From the NCBI RefSeq assembly GCF_030159895.1, contig NZ_BSNI01000001.1:210485-274484 (forward strand): 64,000 bases of DNA, read 5' to 3'. The DNA comes from Maritalea porphyrae (GTDB lineage Bacteria > Pseudomonadota > Alphaproteobacteria > Rhizobiales > Devosiaceae). The translations under genes were made by a program, and so were the position numbers. Each line of letters begins with the position of its first letter. Positions within the stretch are counted from its first letter, which is position 1. The notes beneath the pieces are model-generated. The model worked only from the letters and a program-made list of their open reading frames with translations. It had not been told where the DNA came from and did no database searches. This document shows, piece after piece, positions 8,377-17,272 of the stretch.

Positions 8377-9503
8377 GTGGCATTAACCGATGCTGCTTCG
8401 CCCACGGCGAATACCTCGTAGTTAAACCTAGTGAAGTTCAAATCCCCATCCAACGAAACAAGTTCGACATTTGGAAAAATCTCAAACTTCGCGTTTAACT
8501 CTTCCCGGTCTTTATCATTGAAACAACAAATGAAGAGTTTGAGCGATGGATTTGATAAGGAGCGTTTGACAAGGTTTAGAATATGCTCGTCAGCAAAGGA
8601 AAAACCAAAGATTATGAAAACGGTATTAGGTTTCTCCAACTCATAGCTGAGAAGGCGAAGCATTTGATAATAGTGCTCCTCAAAAACTGTCTCGTGAAAT
8701 TTCCACTTCGTTGGATTTACGACTGGAAGCTGCTCGTACTTTTCCCAGAATAAATCTATAACGTCAGTGTCATATTCGACCTGAAGCTTTAATAGATCTT
8801 CATCTGACTTTTGCTCATCCCCTAGTAGCTTGCCTAATTCAGAACAATCCAGCATAGGTACATCATCTATCCTATCAACCGCATGTTGGCGTCGATATGA
8901 AATCTCAATTCGGTCGCCGTCTTTGTACCAATAAACTGACCCATGCATTTGAATGAGATTGACCTGAGGCACACTCTTGGCATGCCGATCAAAAACGCCA
9001 TGATCTTGATAGGTACGGTTAAAAGACTTTGCATCTAACGTACGTTTTATAAATCCAGTACCACCATCGTTTAGAACGAAGTCAGCAGTTCCATTGCGTA
9101 ACATTTTTTCAGCCACATGCGCGATCATCCCGTCGTAGTTTGTAGTAAAAACATTTGCGCGGTTAAGGTAGGATTTGCGAGAAAGAAGTGTCAGAACTGA
9201 AGACATAAATTTTTCATAGTTCGCAATAACTTCGTCTTCCACATCACTTCCTAAAAGTGACAAAAGCTCAATATCGAATTGGGTCGCCGGTTTAATCACT
9301 TTCTCCACATACCAAGAGAAGAGCAGTGATTTCAGGACTTTATTCTTTTCAAACTTGGTTACGAGAGTTTCAAATGTATGATTTTTGCCAGTTTGGGAGT
9401 TTTTAATCGCTAATGCCAAAGTAGGAAATAAACCGTGGGAAGCACCCGAACCGATCAGAAAATTCAAATTTTTGTCATAGAGCTCTGACCGAATTATTGG
9501 CAT
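8373..9503 (-). CDS. SIR2-domain NADase of SIR2-HerA defence system
   Basis: A 376-residue SIR2-family protein. Near the N-terminus NLNFLIGSGAS is the NAD-binding glycine motif. VFTTNYDGM is the TTNYD motif near residue 140. NLIQMHGSVYW carries the catalytic His near residue 200. IIFGFSFADEHILNLV is the C-terminal nucleotide-site motif. The arrangement matches bacterial defence SIR2 proteins rather than Sir2 deacetylases, which would have a Cys4 zinc site (absent here). The ATG at 9503 is chosen because AGGGAA lies 7 bases upstream; the longer frame adds 15 residues. It is the first gene of the pair, directly before HerA. Confidence 0.88.
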   Translation of the reverse strand: MPIIRSELYDKNLNFLIGSGASHGLFPTLALAIKNSQTGKNHTFETLVTKFEKNKVLKSLLFSWYVEKVIKPATQFDIELLSLLGSDVEDEVIANYEKFMSSVLTLLSRKSYLNRANVFTTNYDGMIAHVAEKMLRNGTADFVLNDGGTGFIKRTLDAKSFNRTYQDHGVFDRHAKSVPQVNLIQMHGSVYWYKDGDRIEISYRRQHAVDRIDDVPMLDCSELGKLLGDEQKSDEDLLKLQVEYDTDVIDLFWEKYEQLPVVNPTKWKFHETVFEEHYYQMLRLLSYELEKPNTVFIIFGFSFADEHILNLVKRSLSNPSLKLFICCFNDKDREELNAKFEIFPNVELVSLDGDLNFTRFNYEVFAVGEAASVNAT

Positions 9504-9769
9504 AGTATGTTCCCTGAAAAGTTGTGCTGGGCATGTATAAACACGCAATATTTAGAGTCGACTTTCTTGATGGCAACTAAACATCGATCTCATAGCGTCA
9601 ACCCGCACGTATTCTTAATATAATTGAAGTCTAACCAAACGTCTCACTATTTCCAAGTCATAGGGAAGAAATCACCAGAGGCAAAAACCCAAATGCAACC
9701 CAAGCCAATCCACACGCAAAAACGCGAAGTGCTTCTCCCACCTAACATCCTGCAATATAATGAAAATTT

Positions 9770-9846
9770 TGGTAGCGGGAGAGGGACTTGAACCCCCGAC
9801 ACGCGGATTATGATTCCGCTGCTCTAACCAGCTGAGCTACCCCGCC
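9770..9846 (-). tRNA. tRNA-Met (CAT)
   Basis: A complete 77-base cloverleaf on the minus strand, with a 7-bp acceptor stem starting GGCGGGG, the D-arm GCTCAGCTGGTTAGAGC, the anticodon stem GCGGA/TCCGC, the loop ATCATAA (anticodon CAT), the T-loop GGTTCAAGTCC and an encoded CCA. The sequence resembles elongator tRNA-Met of alphaproteobacteria. A lysidine-modified tRNA-Ile is the alternative for a CAT anticodon. Its 3' end faces the SIR2-HerA island. Confidence 0.93.
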
Positions 9847-9970
9847 ACACATTTGCCGATTGGAACAAAAGGCAAAACATGAACATATCGAACAGCTTGG
9901 CTGTTGATTTGTTCGAGCGCGATATAAAGCGGGTGAGCAAACCTTGTCAAGCAAAACCACCACACAGTTT

Positions 9971-10022
9971 TCATCAAATCCCCAACCTTGGCAAAATTAT
10001 CAAAAATTCAGGGATTTGATGA
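9971..10022. other. 12-bp inverted repeat with following T-run
   Basis: TCATCAAATCCC at 9971-9982 is exactly repeated in inverse at 10011-10022, followed by TCTTTTTC. It resembles an intrinsic terminator with a 28-base loop on the plus strand. The only downstream plus-strand gene is the OmpA-like lipoprotein, so it may be a leader attenuator or an operator. Confidence 0.45.
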
Positions 10023-10040
10023 TCTTTTTCTAGCCGCAAA

Positions 10041-10055
10041 GTCATGTATCATGAC
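10041..10055. promoter_or_regulatory. Palindrome GTCATG-TAT-CATGAC
   Basis: A perfect 6-bp dyad with a 3-base centre, 31 bases upstream of the OmpA-like lipoprotein ATG. It is a candidate operator or a 5'-UTR hairpin. The cognate regulator is unknown. Confidence 0.35.
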
Positions 10056-10086
10056 AAAGAGATTTTTGGCGGCATTGGAAAAAATC

Positions 10087-10749
10087 ATGAAAAAACCAAT
10101 TCTTATCGTAGCAGCGACAGCACTTGCGCTTTCAGGCTGCACACCAACTTGGCTGAACAACGACGCAGGCGATTTGCGCAACTCTGTTAAGGGCGGCGCA
10201 GCGGGCGCTGCAGCTGGCGCATTCGCTGGACTTGTTTACGCCTCAGTGGCAAACAAAGACGCGCGTAGCGCCGCTTTGATTGGTGCAGGGCTCGGCGCTC
10301 TTACTGGCGCCGGCGTTGGCGCATATATGGACAAACAAGAAGCAGAACTTCGTGCTGGCCTTGCTGATTCTGGGGTAACCGTTACCCGCCAGGGCGACAA
10401 CATCATCCTCAATATGCCTTCAAACATCACGTTTGGCGTCGATCAGGATCAGGTGCAACCTCAGTTCCACAAAGTGCTGACATCAGTTGCAACCGTCTTA
10501 CAGCGCTATCCAAAGACATTGGTTGATGTTTACGGCCATACTGATTCTTCGGGCTCTGAGCAATACAATATGGATTTATCAAATCGCCGGGCGATGTCTG
10601 TAGCTAACTATGTGTCAGGTGTCGGCGTTGATCCTCGACGGATTTACGTCACCGGATATGGCGAGAGTCAACCCATTGCCACAAACTCAACAGAAGCTGG
10701 CAAAGCGGCGAACCGACGTGTTGAAATCCAAATTGCACCGCTGACCTAG
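10087..10749 (+). CDS. OmpA-family outer-membrane lipoprotein
   Basis: A 220-residue lipoprotein. MKKPILIVAATALALSGC is a lipoprotein signal with the lipobox LSGC. A glycine-zipper region follows (GGAAGAAAGAFAGLVYA, GAGLGALTGAGVGAYM), then a C-terminal OmpA-like peptidoglycan-binding domain. The domain shows NITFGVDQDQVQPQF, VDVYGHTDSSGSEQYN with the Asp, and LSNRRAMSVANYV with the Arg that together bind meso-diaminopimelate. The architecture is that of YiaD-type envelope proteins. The ATG at 10087 is chosen because the signal peptide starts there; the frame is open upstream but without signal-like sequence. It is transcribed alone, with a terminator 28 bases after the stop. Confidence 0.9.
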   Translation: MKKPILIVAATALALSGCTPTWLNNDAGDLRNSVKGGAAGAAAGAFAGLVYASVANKDARSAALIGAGLGALTGAGVGAYMDKQEAELRAGLADSGVTVTRQGDNIILNMPSNITFGVDQDQVQPQFHKVLTSVATVLQRYPKTLVDVYGHTDSSGSEQYNMDLSNRRAMSVANYVSGVGVDPRRIYVTGYGESQPIATNSTEAGKAANRRVEIQIAPLT

Positions 10750-10777
10750 AGCGTCACACAAATTCAAATATCAAGAG

Positions 10778-10805
10778 CCCGAGGCGAACGTCTCGGGTTT
10801 TTATT
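10778..10805 (+). terminator. Intrinsic terminator after OmpA-like gene
   Basis: CCCGAG and CTCGGG form a 6-bp GC-rich stem with an 8-base loop, followed directly by TTTTTATTT. Confidence 0.85.
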
Positions 10806-10807
10806 TA

Positions 10808-11920
10808 TCAGATTTGCGCTTTGCCGCTCGCCCAGCTTTCAACATCGGTTGAAGTAAGGTCTTGCACATTCTTGAGCTTGCCATTTCGGATTTTCACGGC
10901 AACGCCGTTCTTAATATCGCGCAGCAATTCCATGCCACCAAATACCAATGCACTATAGAGTTGGATCGCATTCGCACCGGCTGAGAATTTTGCAATGGCA
11001 GATTGAGCCGAATGAATGCCCCCAACCCCAATAATAGGCAAATCATTGCCAACACGCATACGCATTTGAGCCAAACGCATGGTCGAGAAATTAAACAATG
11101 GCTTACCGCTCAAACCGCCCGCTTCGTTTGCATTTTTACAGCCCGCAACTTGCTCACGCGACAATGTAGTGTTGGAGATAATCAAACCGTCCAAATCAAC
11201 CTGACGAATAACGTCGACGACCTCATCCATTTCAGTCTCATTTAGATCAGGCGCAAGCTTTAAGAATACCGGCACACGAACAGACGATTTCGCCCTCGCA
11301 TTCAGCGCTTCACCCAACAAACGCTTCAACGCCTCGCCAGACTGCAGATCACGCAAACCGGGGGTATTGGGCGATGAAATATTGACCGTCAAATAGTCGG
11401 CAATTGGTGCAAACTTCGTCACGCCGGCCACATAATCCGCTACAAAGTCAGAACTATCCTTGTTTGCGCCCACATTTATGCCAATGGTTGTGCCAGGTTG
11501 TTTGTTACGCACCAAACGTTCATATGCAGCGTCGTGACCCTCATTGTTGAAGCCCATCCGGTTGATCACACCCTCTTTTTCCGGAACGCGAAACAGCCGC
11601 GGCTTTGGGTTCCCATCCTGTGGACGCGGCGTAATTGTACCCACTTCGGCAAAACCAAACCCAATATCACAAAGCTGATTAGCGACTTCTGCATTCTTAT
11701 CAAACCCAGCCGCCATCCCAATCGGGTTTTTTAGATGTAACCCAGCGATCTCGGTTGCAAAAAATTTTGGATCTTCTGTTTCTTGCGGCGCCACAGCACC
11801 AAGCTTAATCGCCTTAATGGTCAATTGGTGCGCCACTTCAGGATCAAGCTGCAACAACCCATCGCGAGAAAAATTCTGAATGGTTGGATGGCTCAAAAAC
11901 TTTGCGAATTTGGAGATCAT
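10808..11920 (-). CDS. pyrD: Dihydroorotate dehydrogenase (quinone), class 2
   Basis: A 370-residue class 2 PyrD, the inner-membrane-associated flavoprotein that oxidises dihydroorotate to orotate with quinone in pyrimidine synthesis. The N-terminal helical quinone-binding extension (about 40 residues) is present. NPIGMAAGFDKNAEV and NRMGFNNEG are FMN and substrate motifs. NISSPNTPGLRDLQ holds the loop with the class 2 catalytic Ser region. PIIGVGGIHS and GANAIQLYSALVF are the phosphate-binding end of the barrel. The length is normal. It lies 3 bases after the DUF952 gene on the same strand and is probably co-transcribed with it. Confidence 0.95.
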   Translation of the reverse strand: MISKFAKFLSHPTIQNFSRDGLLQLDPEVAHQLTIKAIKLGAVAPQETEDPKFFATEIAGLHLKNPIGMAAGFDKNAEVANQLCDIGFGFAEVGTITPRPQDGNPKPRLFRVPEKEGVINRMGFNNEGHDAAYERLVRNKQPGTTIGINVGANKDSSDFVADYVAGVTKFAPIADYLTVNISSPNTPGLRDLQSGEALKRLLGEALNARAKSSVRVPVFLKLAPDLNETEMDEVVDVIRQVDLDGLIISNTTLSREQVAGCKNANEAGGLSGKPLFNFSTMRLAQMRMRVGNDLPIIGVGGIHSAQSAIAKFSAGANAIQLYSALVFGGMELLRDIKNGVAVKIRNGKLKNVQDLTSTDVESWASGKAQI

Positions 11921-11923
11921 CTT

Positions 11924-12271
11924 TTACAGGCCTTCCGGTAAGACAAACTCACCTTGTTCATCGGTCAACAACGCATGCTCTTCAATAACTGCGCGCAGCG
12001 GCAAATCGGCATAGAGATGAGGAAACAGCGCGCCACCGCGTGATGGCTCCCATTTTAGCTTTTCTTCGATCTGTCCGGCATCGACGGTCAGCAAAACCAA
12101 GTCGGTCTGCCCCTTAAAGTGTTTAGACAGTGTTTCCGCTAACTGGTCAGCGGCTGAGAAGTGGATATATCCGTCGGCCAAATCAACCGCAACACCTGTA
12201 AAAACACCTTCTGCCTGCGCTTTTTGCCAATGTTCCATTGAACATACTTTGTAGATTTTCATAAATACCAC
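11924..12271 (-). CDS. DUF952 family protein
   Basis: A 115-residue protein of the DUF952 family, with the usual IYKVCSMEHWQKAQAEGVFTG start and DGYIHFSAADQLAETLSKHF core, then LKWEPSRGGALFPHLYADLPL. The function is unknown, although structures of the family resemble ADP-ribosyl-transferase-like folds. A gene of this type next to pyrD is common in alphaproteobacteria. A second in-frame ATG (MKIYKV) three codons on could be the true start. Confidence 0.88.
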   Translation of the reverse strand: MVFMKIYKVCSMEHWQKAQAEGVFTGVAVDLADGYIHFSAADQLAETLSKHFKGQTDLVLLTVDAGQIEEKLKWEPSRGGALFPHLYADLPLRAVIEEHALLTDEQGEFVLPEGL

Positions 12272-12384
12272 TATGCATTTTGCTTTGCATCGGACTTAGG
12301 GAAATATTGGCCAATAAGCAAGGAAAAGCCTGACTCTTTTGCTTTCGCACTTTACAAATGGATTAAGGATAGTTAACAACTAAT

Positions 12385-12398
12385 AGGACTTTTGTCCT
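12385..12398. promoter_or_regulatory. AGGAC-TTTT-GTCCT palindrome
   Basis: A perfect 5-bp dyad with a 4-base centre, 40 bases upstream of the S24 repressor ATG. The place suits an autoregulatory operator of the LexA/CI-like protein that follows. Assignment by position only. Confidence 0.4.
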
Positions 12399-12437
12399 TG
12401 TTGGCAGAAATTATTCCTGCTCTATTATGGAAATACT

Positions 12438-13073
12438 ATGATCACCCATCGCGCCATTTGGTCCGCTATAGATTCGCTTGCACAGAGACGCGGCCTCTCT
12501 GTGTCCGGACTAGCGCGCATGGCCGGTCTAGACCCAACAGCCTTCAACCCTTCAAAACGCGTTTCAAAAGACGGACGCGAACGCTGGCCCTCGACCGAAA
12601 GCATTGCGAAAATGCTTGGCTCCGCTGGCGAAAGCATGGATCAGTTTTTGGCTGGAGGTGGCGTTTATGAACAGGCGGACAACCACCAAGCTGCGGTGCC
12701 GTTGTTGGGTTTCGCCCAAGCAGGCGCAGGCGGCTTTTTCGACAGTGGCGGCTTCCCGGTTGGCCAAGGCTGGGACGAAGTCAACATTCCCGTTGGACCA
12801 AACTCCAACACTTATGCGTTAGAGGTTAGCGGTGATAGCATGCTGCCACTCTATAGAGATGGTGACGTTATTATCGTATCCCCAGCCGAACAAATTCGGC
12901 GCGGTGACCGCGTGGTGGTGCGCACCCACGATGGCGAGGTCATGGCAAAAATTCTACATCGCCAAACCGCCAACAATATTGAATTGCATTCCCTAAACCC
13001 AGAGCATCCGCCAAGGGCATTGTCCACCAACGAGGTCGATTGGATAGCACGCATTCTTTGGGCAAGTCAGTAG
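12438..13073 (+). CDS. HTH / S24 peptidase-type (LexA/CI-like) regulator
   Basis: A 211-residue regulator. The N-terminal helix-turn-helix (residues about 5-60; LAQRRGLSVSGLARMAGLDP) is followed by a C-terminal S24 self-cleavage domain. SGDSMLPLYRDGDVIIV contains the nucleophilic Ser and GEVMAKILHR the general-base Lys. The LexA cleavage site Ala-Gly may correspond to GFAQAGAGGFF near residue 97. It is not canonical LexA, because its HTH and linker differ. Such proteins are chromosomal stress regulators or prophage-type repressors. It stands alone, with a palindrome upstream and a strong hairpin after it. Confidence 0.87.
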   Translation: MITHRAIWSAIDSLAQRRGLSVSGLARMAGLDPTAFNPSKRVSKDGRERWPSTESIAKMLGSAGESMDQFLAGGGVYEQADNHQAAVPLLGFAQAGAGGFFDSGGFPVGQGWDEVNIPVGPNSNTYALEVSGDSMLPLYRDGDVIIVSPAEQIRRGDRVVVRTHDGEVMAKILHRQTANNIELHSLNPEHPPRALSTNEVDWIARILWASQ

Positions 13074-13086
13074 CGCAGTCGATCAT

Positions 13087-13127
13087 TTGCCATTTGCAAA
13101 ACAGACCAGCTGTTTCGCAAATGGCAA
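13087..13127. terminator. Bidirectional terminator hairpin
   Basis: TTGCCATTTGC and GCAAATGGCAA form a perfect 11-bp stem that continues, after one mismatch, into AAACAG/CTGTTT with a 5-base loop. It lies between the convergent S24 regulator and lysK genes and can serve both. Confidence 0.8.
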
Positions 13128-13143
13128 TCAATTTGAATTGTGA

Positions 13144-14751
13144 CTAAAGCAACTCGCCAGCCAAACCTTTAGCAATCAATGCTTTTGTTTCTTCAACACC
13201 ATAAAGTGCTACAAAAGAACCAAAGCGTGGCCCTTGATCCTGTCCCAAGAGCACTTGGTAAAGAGCTTTAAACCAGTTGCGCAGCGGCTCGAACTCATAC
13301 TTTTTGCCAACTTCAAAAACCAACGTTTGAATGGCTTCGGCGTCAGTTGCGTCTTCCACTTCATCAAGTCGAGCCGCAAGTTCAGCCATTGCCTTGGCTT
13401 CTTGCTCAGTTGCAGCGCGAAACTCTTTGGTCGGCTTCACAAAGTCATTGAAATAGCGAATTGCATATCCAACCAAGCGATCAAGCTCTGGATGAGTTTC
13501 TGGCGTCGCATCTGGCGCATAGCGTGAAATGAAGCCCCAAAGCACGTCACTATCTTCAGCATTCGCTGCAGAAACAAGGTTCAACAACAACGCAAAGCTA
13601 ATTGGCAATTCATGCGCGGGCGGAAATTCGCCTGCAATGTGCGTTGCTGGGTTTTCGAGTAGCTCCGCAGGCGTTTGCTTTTCCGCCGCCTTTGAGAACG
13701 CGTAAAACTCATCAACCGCTTTAGGGATCACATCAAAATAGAGCTTCTTAGCCGTCTTTGGCTTTTGGTACATAAACAGTGCAAGGCTTTCAGGCGACGC
13801 ATATGTCAGCCAGTCTTCCATCGACAATCCATTGCCTTTTGATTTGGAAATCTTTTGGCCTTTTTCGTCCAAGAACAGCTCATAGCTCAGACTTTCAGGC
13901 GGCGTGCCACCCATGGCCCGCACTATGCGAGACGACAAACGCACACTGTCAATCAAGTCTTTGCCCGACATTTCATAGTCGATACCAAGCGCATACCAGC
14001 GAAGAGCCCAATCTGCTTTCCACTGGCATTTCACTGCACCACCAGTAACCGGAACAGTCACCTCTTCATTGGTTTCGGGGTCGATATAGGTCACGGTCCC
14101 CGCTTCCACATCACGTGCAATCATCGGCACTTGAAGCACCTTGCCTGTGCGCGGGCACAGCGGCAGGAACGGAGAATAAGTCTTCTGACGTTCTTCACCA
14201 AGCGTTGGCAAAATGACCTTCATCACATCGTCGTAAACTTCGAGCATGCGCAAAAGCGCCTTGTCGAGCACACCAGACGTATAATAGTCGGTTGAGCTGA
14301 CAAACTCATATTCAAAGCCAAAGTCATCCAAGAACTTTTGCAAACGCGCATTATTGTGGTGCGCAAAGCTTGGATATTCGTCTGAAAATGGATCCGGCAC
14401 CTTGGTAAGCGGCATACCCAAATATTCAGCCATGCGCTCTTGGTTCGGCACATTGGTCGGCACTTTGCGGAACCCATCCATATCATCTGAAAAGCAGATG
14501 ATTTTTGATGGAATTTTGTCCCCGGTCAGCAAGCGGAATGCGGTCCGCACCATAGATGTGCGTGCAACTTCACCAAATGTACCAATGTGTGGCAGACCAG
14601 ATGGGCCATAACCGGTTTGAAACAGCACCTCATCCTTGGGCGATTTTTCCAACCGTTTGACAATCTTCTTCGCTTCTTCAAATGGCCATGCGCGCGCATT
14701 GGCGGCGTTTGCGAAAAACTCTGCGTCAAAGATGGTGGGGGTATTTGCCAT
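13144..14751 (-). CDS. lysK: Lysine--tRNA ligase, class I
   Basis: A 535-residue class I lysyl-tRNA synthetase, the type found in archaea, spirochaetes and most alphaproteobacteria in place of the class II Lys[15 protein letters not shown] near residue 50-62 carries the HIGH signature and [12 protein letters not shown] near residue 300 the KMSKS signature. The C-terminal helical anticodon-binding region is complete (ends [20 protein letters not shown]). The ATG at 14751 is chosen because family homology begins there; the frame upstream is open but unlike the family. It is divergent from the TerB gene. Confidence 0.95.
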   Translation of the reverse strand: MANTPTIFDAEFFANAANARAWPFEEAKKIVKRLEKSPKDEVLFQTGYGPSGLPHIGTFGEVARTSMVRTAFRLLTGDKIPSKIICFSDDMDGFRKVPTNVPNQERMAEYLGMPLTKVPDPFSDEYPSFAHHNNARLQKFLDDFGFEYEFVSSTDYYTSGVLDKALLRMLEVYDDVMKVILPTLGEERQKTYSPFLPLCPRTGKVLQVPMIARDVEAGTVTYIDPETNEEVTVPVTGGAVKCQWKADWALRWYALGIDYEMSGKDLIDSVRLSSRIVRAMGGTPPESLSYELFLDEKGQKISKSKGNGLSMEDWLTYASPESLALFMYQKPKTAKKLYFDVIPKAVDEFYAFSKAAEKQTPAELLENPATHIAGEFPPAHELPISFALLLNLVSAANAEDSDVLWGFISRYAPDATPETHPELDRLVGYAIRYFNDFVKPTKEFRAATEQEAKAMAELAARLDEVEDATDAEAIQTLVFEVGKKYEFEPLRNWFKALYQVLLGQDQGPRFGSFVALYGVEETKALIAKGLAGELL

Positions 14752-14973
14752 TTGGCTGCCCTTTGGTTGGAAAATTATGGTGTGATATTGCCCATGCTGA
14801 AATCTCAAACAAGCGTTGAAAACTAGCAATTCACGCGATTTCGCACACCTTTGCAGATGCGTCAATGCCGCGCTACATTGCCAAGAACAAATTAGTTTGA
14901 GTTCTGGCTTGTAATTGAGGCTCAACGCTCCTAGTTTTTCGAACCAACAAACCACACTCAATGAGGGCAAAAA

Positions 14974-15381
14974 ATGTCACTTTCGCCACAAGAAGCACTC
15001 GTCTACATCATGGTTATGGTGTCAGCATCAGACCGCCGCATGTCAGACGAAGAGTTGGGTCGCATCGGCTCTGTCGTTCGCAACCTGCCGATCTTCCGCG
15101 ACTTTACTCAAGACGCTTTGCCATTTGTTTGTGGCCAGTGCGCCGACGCGCTAGATAATGACAATGGCATGAACAATGTACTGGATTTAATCGCAGAAAC
15201 AATTCCGCCAAAATTGCGAGACACGGCCTATGCTGTTGCAGTTGAAGTGGCGGCTGCTGACCTTGATATTCGACCTGAAGAGGTCCGCATCTTGGAGCTT
15301 TTGCGCGGTCGCTTGAAAGTGAACAAACTCACATCCGCTGCAATTGAACTCGCGGCCCAAGCCCGCCACCGCGTAGAATAG
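14974..15381 (+). CDS. TerB-like (tellurite-resistance-type) protein
   Basis: A 135-residue all-helical TerB-type protein. The core shows [20 protein letters not shown] and [18 protein letters not shown], the two Asp/Glu-rich repeats that bind metal ions in TerB. It is cytoplasmic with no signal. No other ter genes are nearby, so it is the common stand-alone form whose role is unclear. A GAGGGC ribosome site precedes the ATG. Confidence 0.85.
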   Translation: MSLSPQEALVYIMVMVSASDRRMSDEELGRIGSVVRNLPIFRDFTQDALPFVCGQCADALDNDNGMNNVLDLIAETIPPKLRDTAYAVAVEVAAADLDIRPEEVRILELLRGRLKVNKLTSAAIELAAQARHRVE

Positions 15382-15452
15382 ATCCAAGCCAATAGAGCAC
15401 CTTCACATCACACATTGTTGCACAACAAGTGACTATTCCGATCTACGCAACA

Positions 15453-15478
15453 CCTATATAAGATAATGCATATATAGG
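15453..15478 (+). promoter_or_regulatory. Hairpin covering the ribosome site of the sterol-desaturase-like gene
   Basis: CCTATATA at 15453-15460 and TATATAGG at 15471-15478 are perfect inverse copies with a 10-base loop. The second arm runs into the AGGAG ribosome site (15476-15480) of the GTG start at 15487. An AU-rich stem that hides the ribosome site is the layout of an RNA thermometer. A DNA operator or promoter element is the alternative. Confidence 0.45.
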
Positions 15479-15486
15479 AGTGCATA

Positions 15487-16353
15487 GTGGAAGAACTTGG
15501 GTTTAGTGAAGGTGCATGGCGGTTTGGCAGCTTCGTTGCAATTTTTTTGGCAATGATGGTTCTAGAGGCAATGTGGCCACGTCGTGCGCGACGCCATTCA
15601 CGTATCCGCCGCTGGGCCACCAATATTGGCATCATGGCCTCGAGCTACCTCACTGTGTCGCTGGTCACCCTCATACTTGCAAATCTGCTCGTGCCCATTA
15701 CCGCACTGCTCGCTGCAATTTATGCCAAACAATGGGGCATTGGCGTTTTCAACTGGCTAGACCTGCCAAATTTTGTCGAATGGATAATTGCATTTCTGGT
15801 GCTTGATTTTGTCATTTGGGGTCAGCATTGGGCGACCCACAAAATTCCCCTATTGTGGCGCCTACATCGTGTCCACCATTCGGACCATGATATCGACGCA
15901 TCAACCGCCATTCGATTTCACCCGCTAGAAATTGTCTTTTCAATCTTTGTCAAAGCCGCAGCGGTCATCATTTTGGGCGCACCAGCGGTGCTGGTTGTGA
16001 TCTTTGAAGGTGTCGTCAACGGCACAGCACTGTTTAACCACGCCAATCTCAAACTTCCCCTTTGGCTCGACAAACTCATCCGGCCAATCCTAGTCACCCC
16101 CGACATGCATAGAGTTCACCATTCCATCGAGGTAGGCGAAACAAACTCAAACTATGGATTTGCCCTCAGCGTATGGGACCGAATTTTCGGCACCTACATT
16201 GACCAGCCTGCAGCCGGGCACGACAACATGACAATCGGCTTAAAGGCGCATCAAAACGAGGGCCCCGAACATCTATGGTGGTCGTTGCGCTTTCCGTTTG
16301 CCAAGACTGTTTCACAAAAAGCACTGAATAAAGAAGAAGAACAAAATCAGTAG
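15487..16353 (+). CDS. Sterol desaturase / fatty acid hydroxylase family protein
   Basis: A 288-residue membrane di-iron enzyme of the fatty acid hydroxylase superfamily. Transmembrane segments lie near residues 15-35, 50-80 and 95-115. The three His boxes are present: HWATH, HRVHHSDHD and, near residue 205, HRVHHS. These bind two irons and activate oxygen to hydroxylate or desaturate lipids in the inner membrane. The start is GTG with AGGAG seven bases upstream. The substrate is unknown; hopanoid, carotenoid or ornithine-lipid hydroxylation are family options. Confidence 0.88.
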   Translation: MEELGFSEGAWRFGSFVAIFLAMMVLEAMWPRRARRHSRIRRWATNIGIMASSYLTVSLVTLILANLLVPITALLAAIYAKQWGIGVFNWLDLPNFVEWIIAFLVLDFVIWGQHWATHKIPLLWRLHRVHHSDHDIDASTAIRFHPLEIVFSIFVKAAAVIILGAPAVLVVIFEGVVNGTALFNHANLKLPLWLDKLIRPILVTPDMHRVHHSIEVGETNSNYGFALSVWDRIFGTYIDQPAAGHDNMTIGLKAHQNEGPEHLWWSLRFPFAKTVSQKALNKEEEQNQ

Positions 16354-17189
16354 AAACTGAGTGGAAACCACTTAAAAAACAACTCGTCTCTCTTGCCGTT
16401 TTCAGCCAAACGCCGCAACGCGATATTAATAGCGCGCAGGGTGTTTTGCTTGTCCATCGCAACGCCGATAGCCAATCCCTCGCCGAAAAACTGAGCATCA
16501 AAATATGGCCCGCCAATGAACATGCAGCAATCATTTTGGATAAGCCAAAAAGACGCACGCATTCCATCAACAAATGCATATTCCAGAGCGCCTTGAGCAA
16601 CCCCCACCAAAACGTCCAAATCACTGTCATATGAAATTGGTGTGAGGTTTGGAAAGTGCGCCTTTAGAAAACTGTGATGAGCAGAATCGCGCCGTACGCC
16701 AACCGGGCCGGACAATGAATGCGGGTCAAATGAAGCGCCTACATCTGAATTCTGGTGTGCAACAAAGCGCCCCGGCAACTGCAAATAGCTTTGGGAAAAA
16801 TTCATCAACTGCGCGTTGTTTGCATCAATACTGACGCCTGCCGCAATCGCATCGCCTTGCCCATCGGCAAGCGCCTTTTTGAGTTGCGCCCAAGGCCAAC
16901 TTTGCATGGTGCAATCCGCATCAATTTCAGAACAAATTGCTTCTGCGAGATCGATATTAAACCCAATTAATTCACCCGTAGGGTCCTTAAAGTTAAACGG
17001 CGGAAAGTCGCTCGAAGTTAGGAACCTTATGGATGGCACAAGCGACAAATCCAACGCATCTTTGTGGGCCGAAGGGTCATTATGATTTGGGATAGTTTGC
17101 GCGTGTAGAGGAGTACAAAACAGCGCAACCGCGGTCGCAAACAGCGCAGTTTTCAGGGCATCAACGAAGCTGCGACGAAACATATGCAC
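16347..17189 (-). CDS. Family 3 extracellular solute-binding protein
   Basis: A 280-residue periplasmic binding protein of the polar-amino-acid type (SBP family 3). A signal peptide (residues 1-30, ending TPLHAQ) is followed by the N-terminal lobe with SSDFPPFNFKDPTGELIGFNIDLAEAIC, the usual ligand-site signature. The second lobe has GVRRDSAHHSFLKAHFP. No permease or ATPase gene is adjacent, so it is an orphan binding protein that may serve a transporter elsewhere or a sensor. Its C-terminus overlaps the end of the convergent hydroxylase gene by 7 bases. Confidence 0.85.
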   Translation of the reverse strand: MHMFRRSFVDALKTALFATAVALFCTPLHAQTIPNHNDPSAHKDALDLSLVPSIRFLTSSDFPPFNFKDPTGELIGFNIDLAEAICSEIDADCTMQSWPWAQLKKALADGQGDAIAAGVSIDANNAQLMNFSQSYLQLPGRFVAHQNSDVGASFDPHSLSGPVGVRRDSAHHSFLKAHFPNLTPISYDSDLDVLVGVAQGALEYAFVDGMRASFWLIQNDCCMFIGGPYFDAQFFGEGLAIGVAMDKQNTLRAINIALRRLAENGKRDELFFKWFPLSFY

Positions 17190-17272
17190 AAATCTGCCTT
17201 TGACTCAGTTGATAAACTTGGCCACATTATCTTTCATATTTTTATTAAAGCAATTTTTTAGTGATTTAGTTT

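Noticed and set aside
3260..9769. Attachment-site duplication of the tRNA-Met 3' end
   Set aside because: I looked for a second copy of the tRNA 3' sequence in the island and saw only matches of about 7 bases, which is chance level. No integrase gene was seen.
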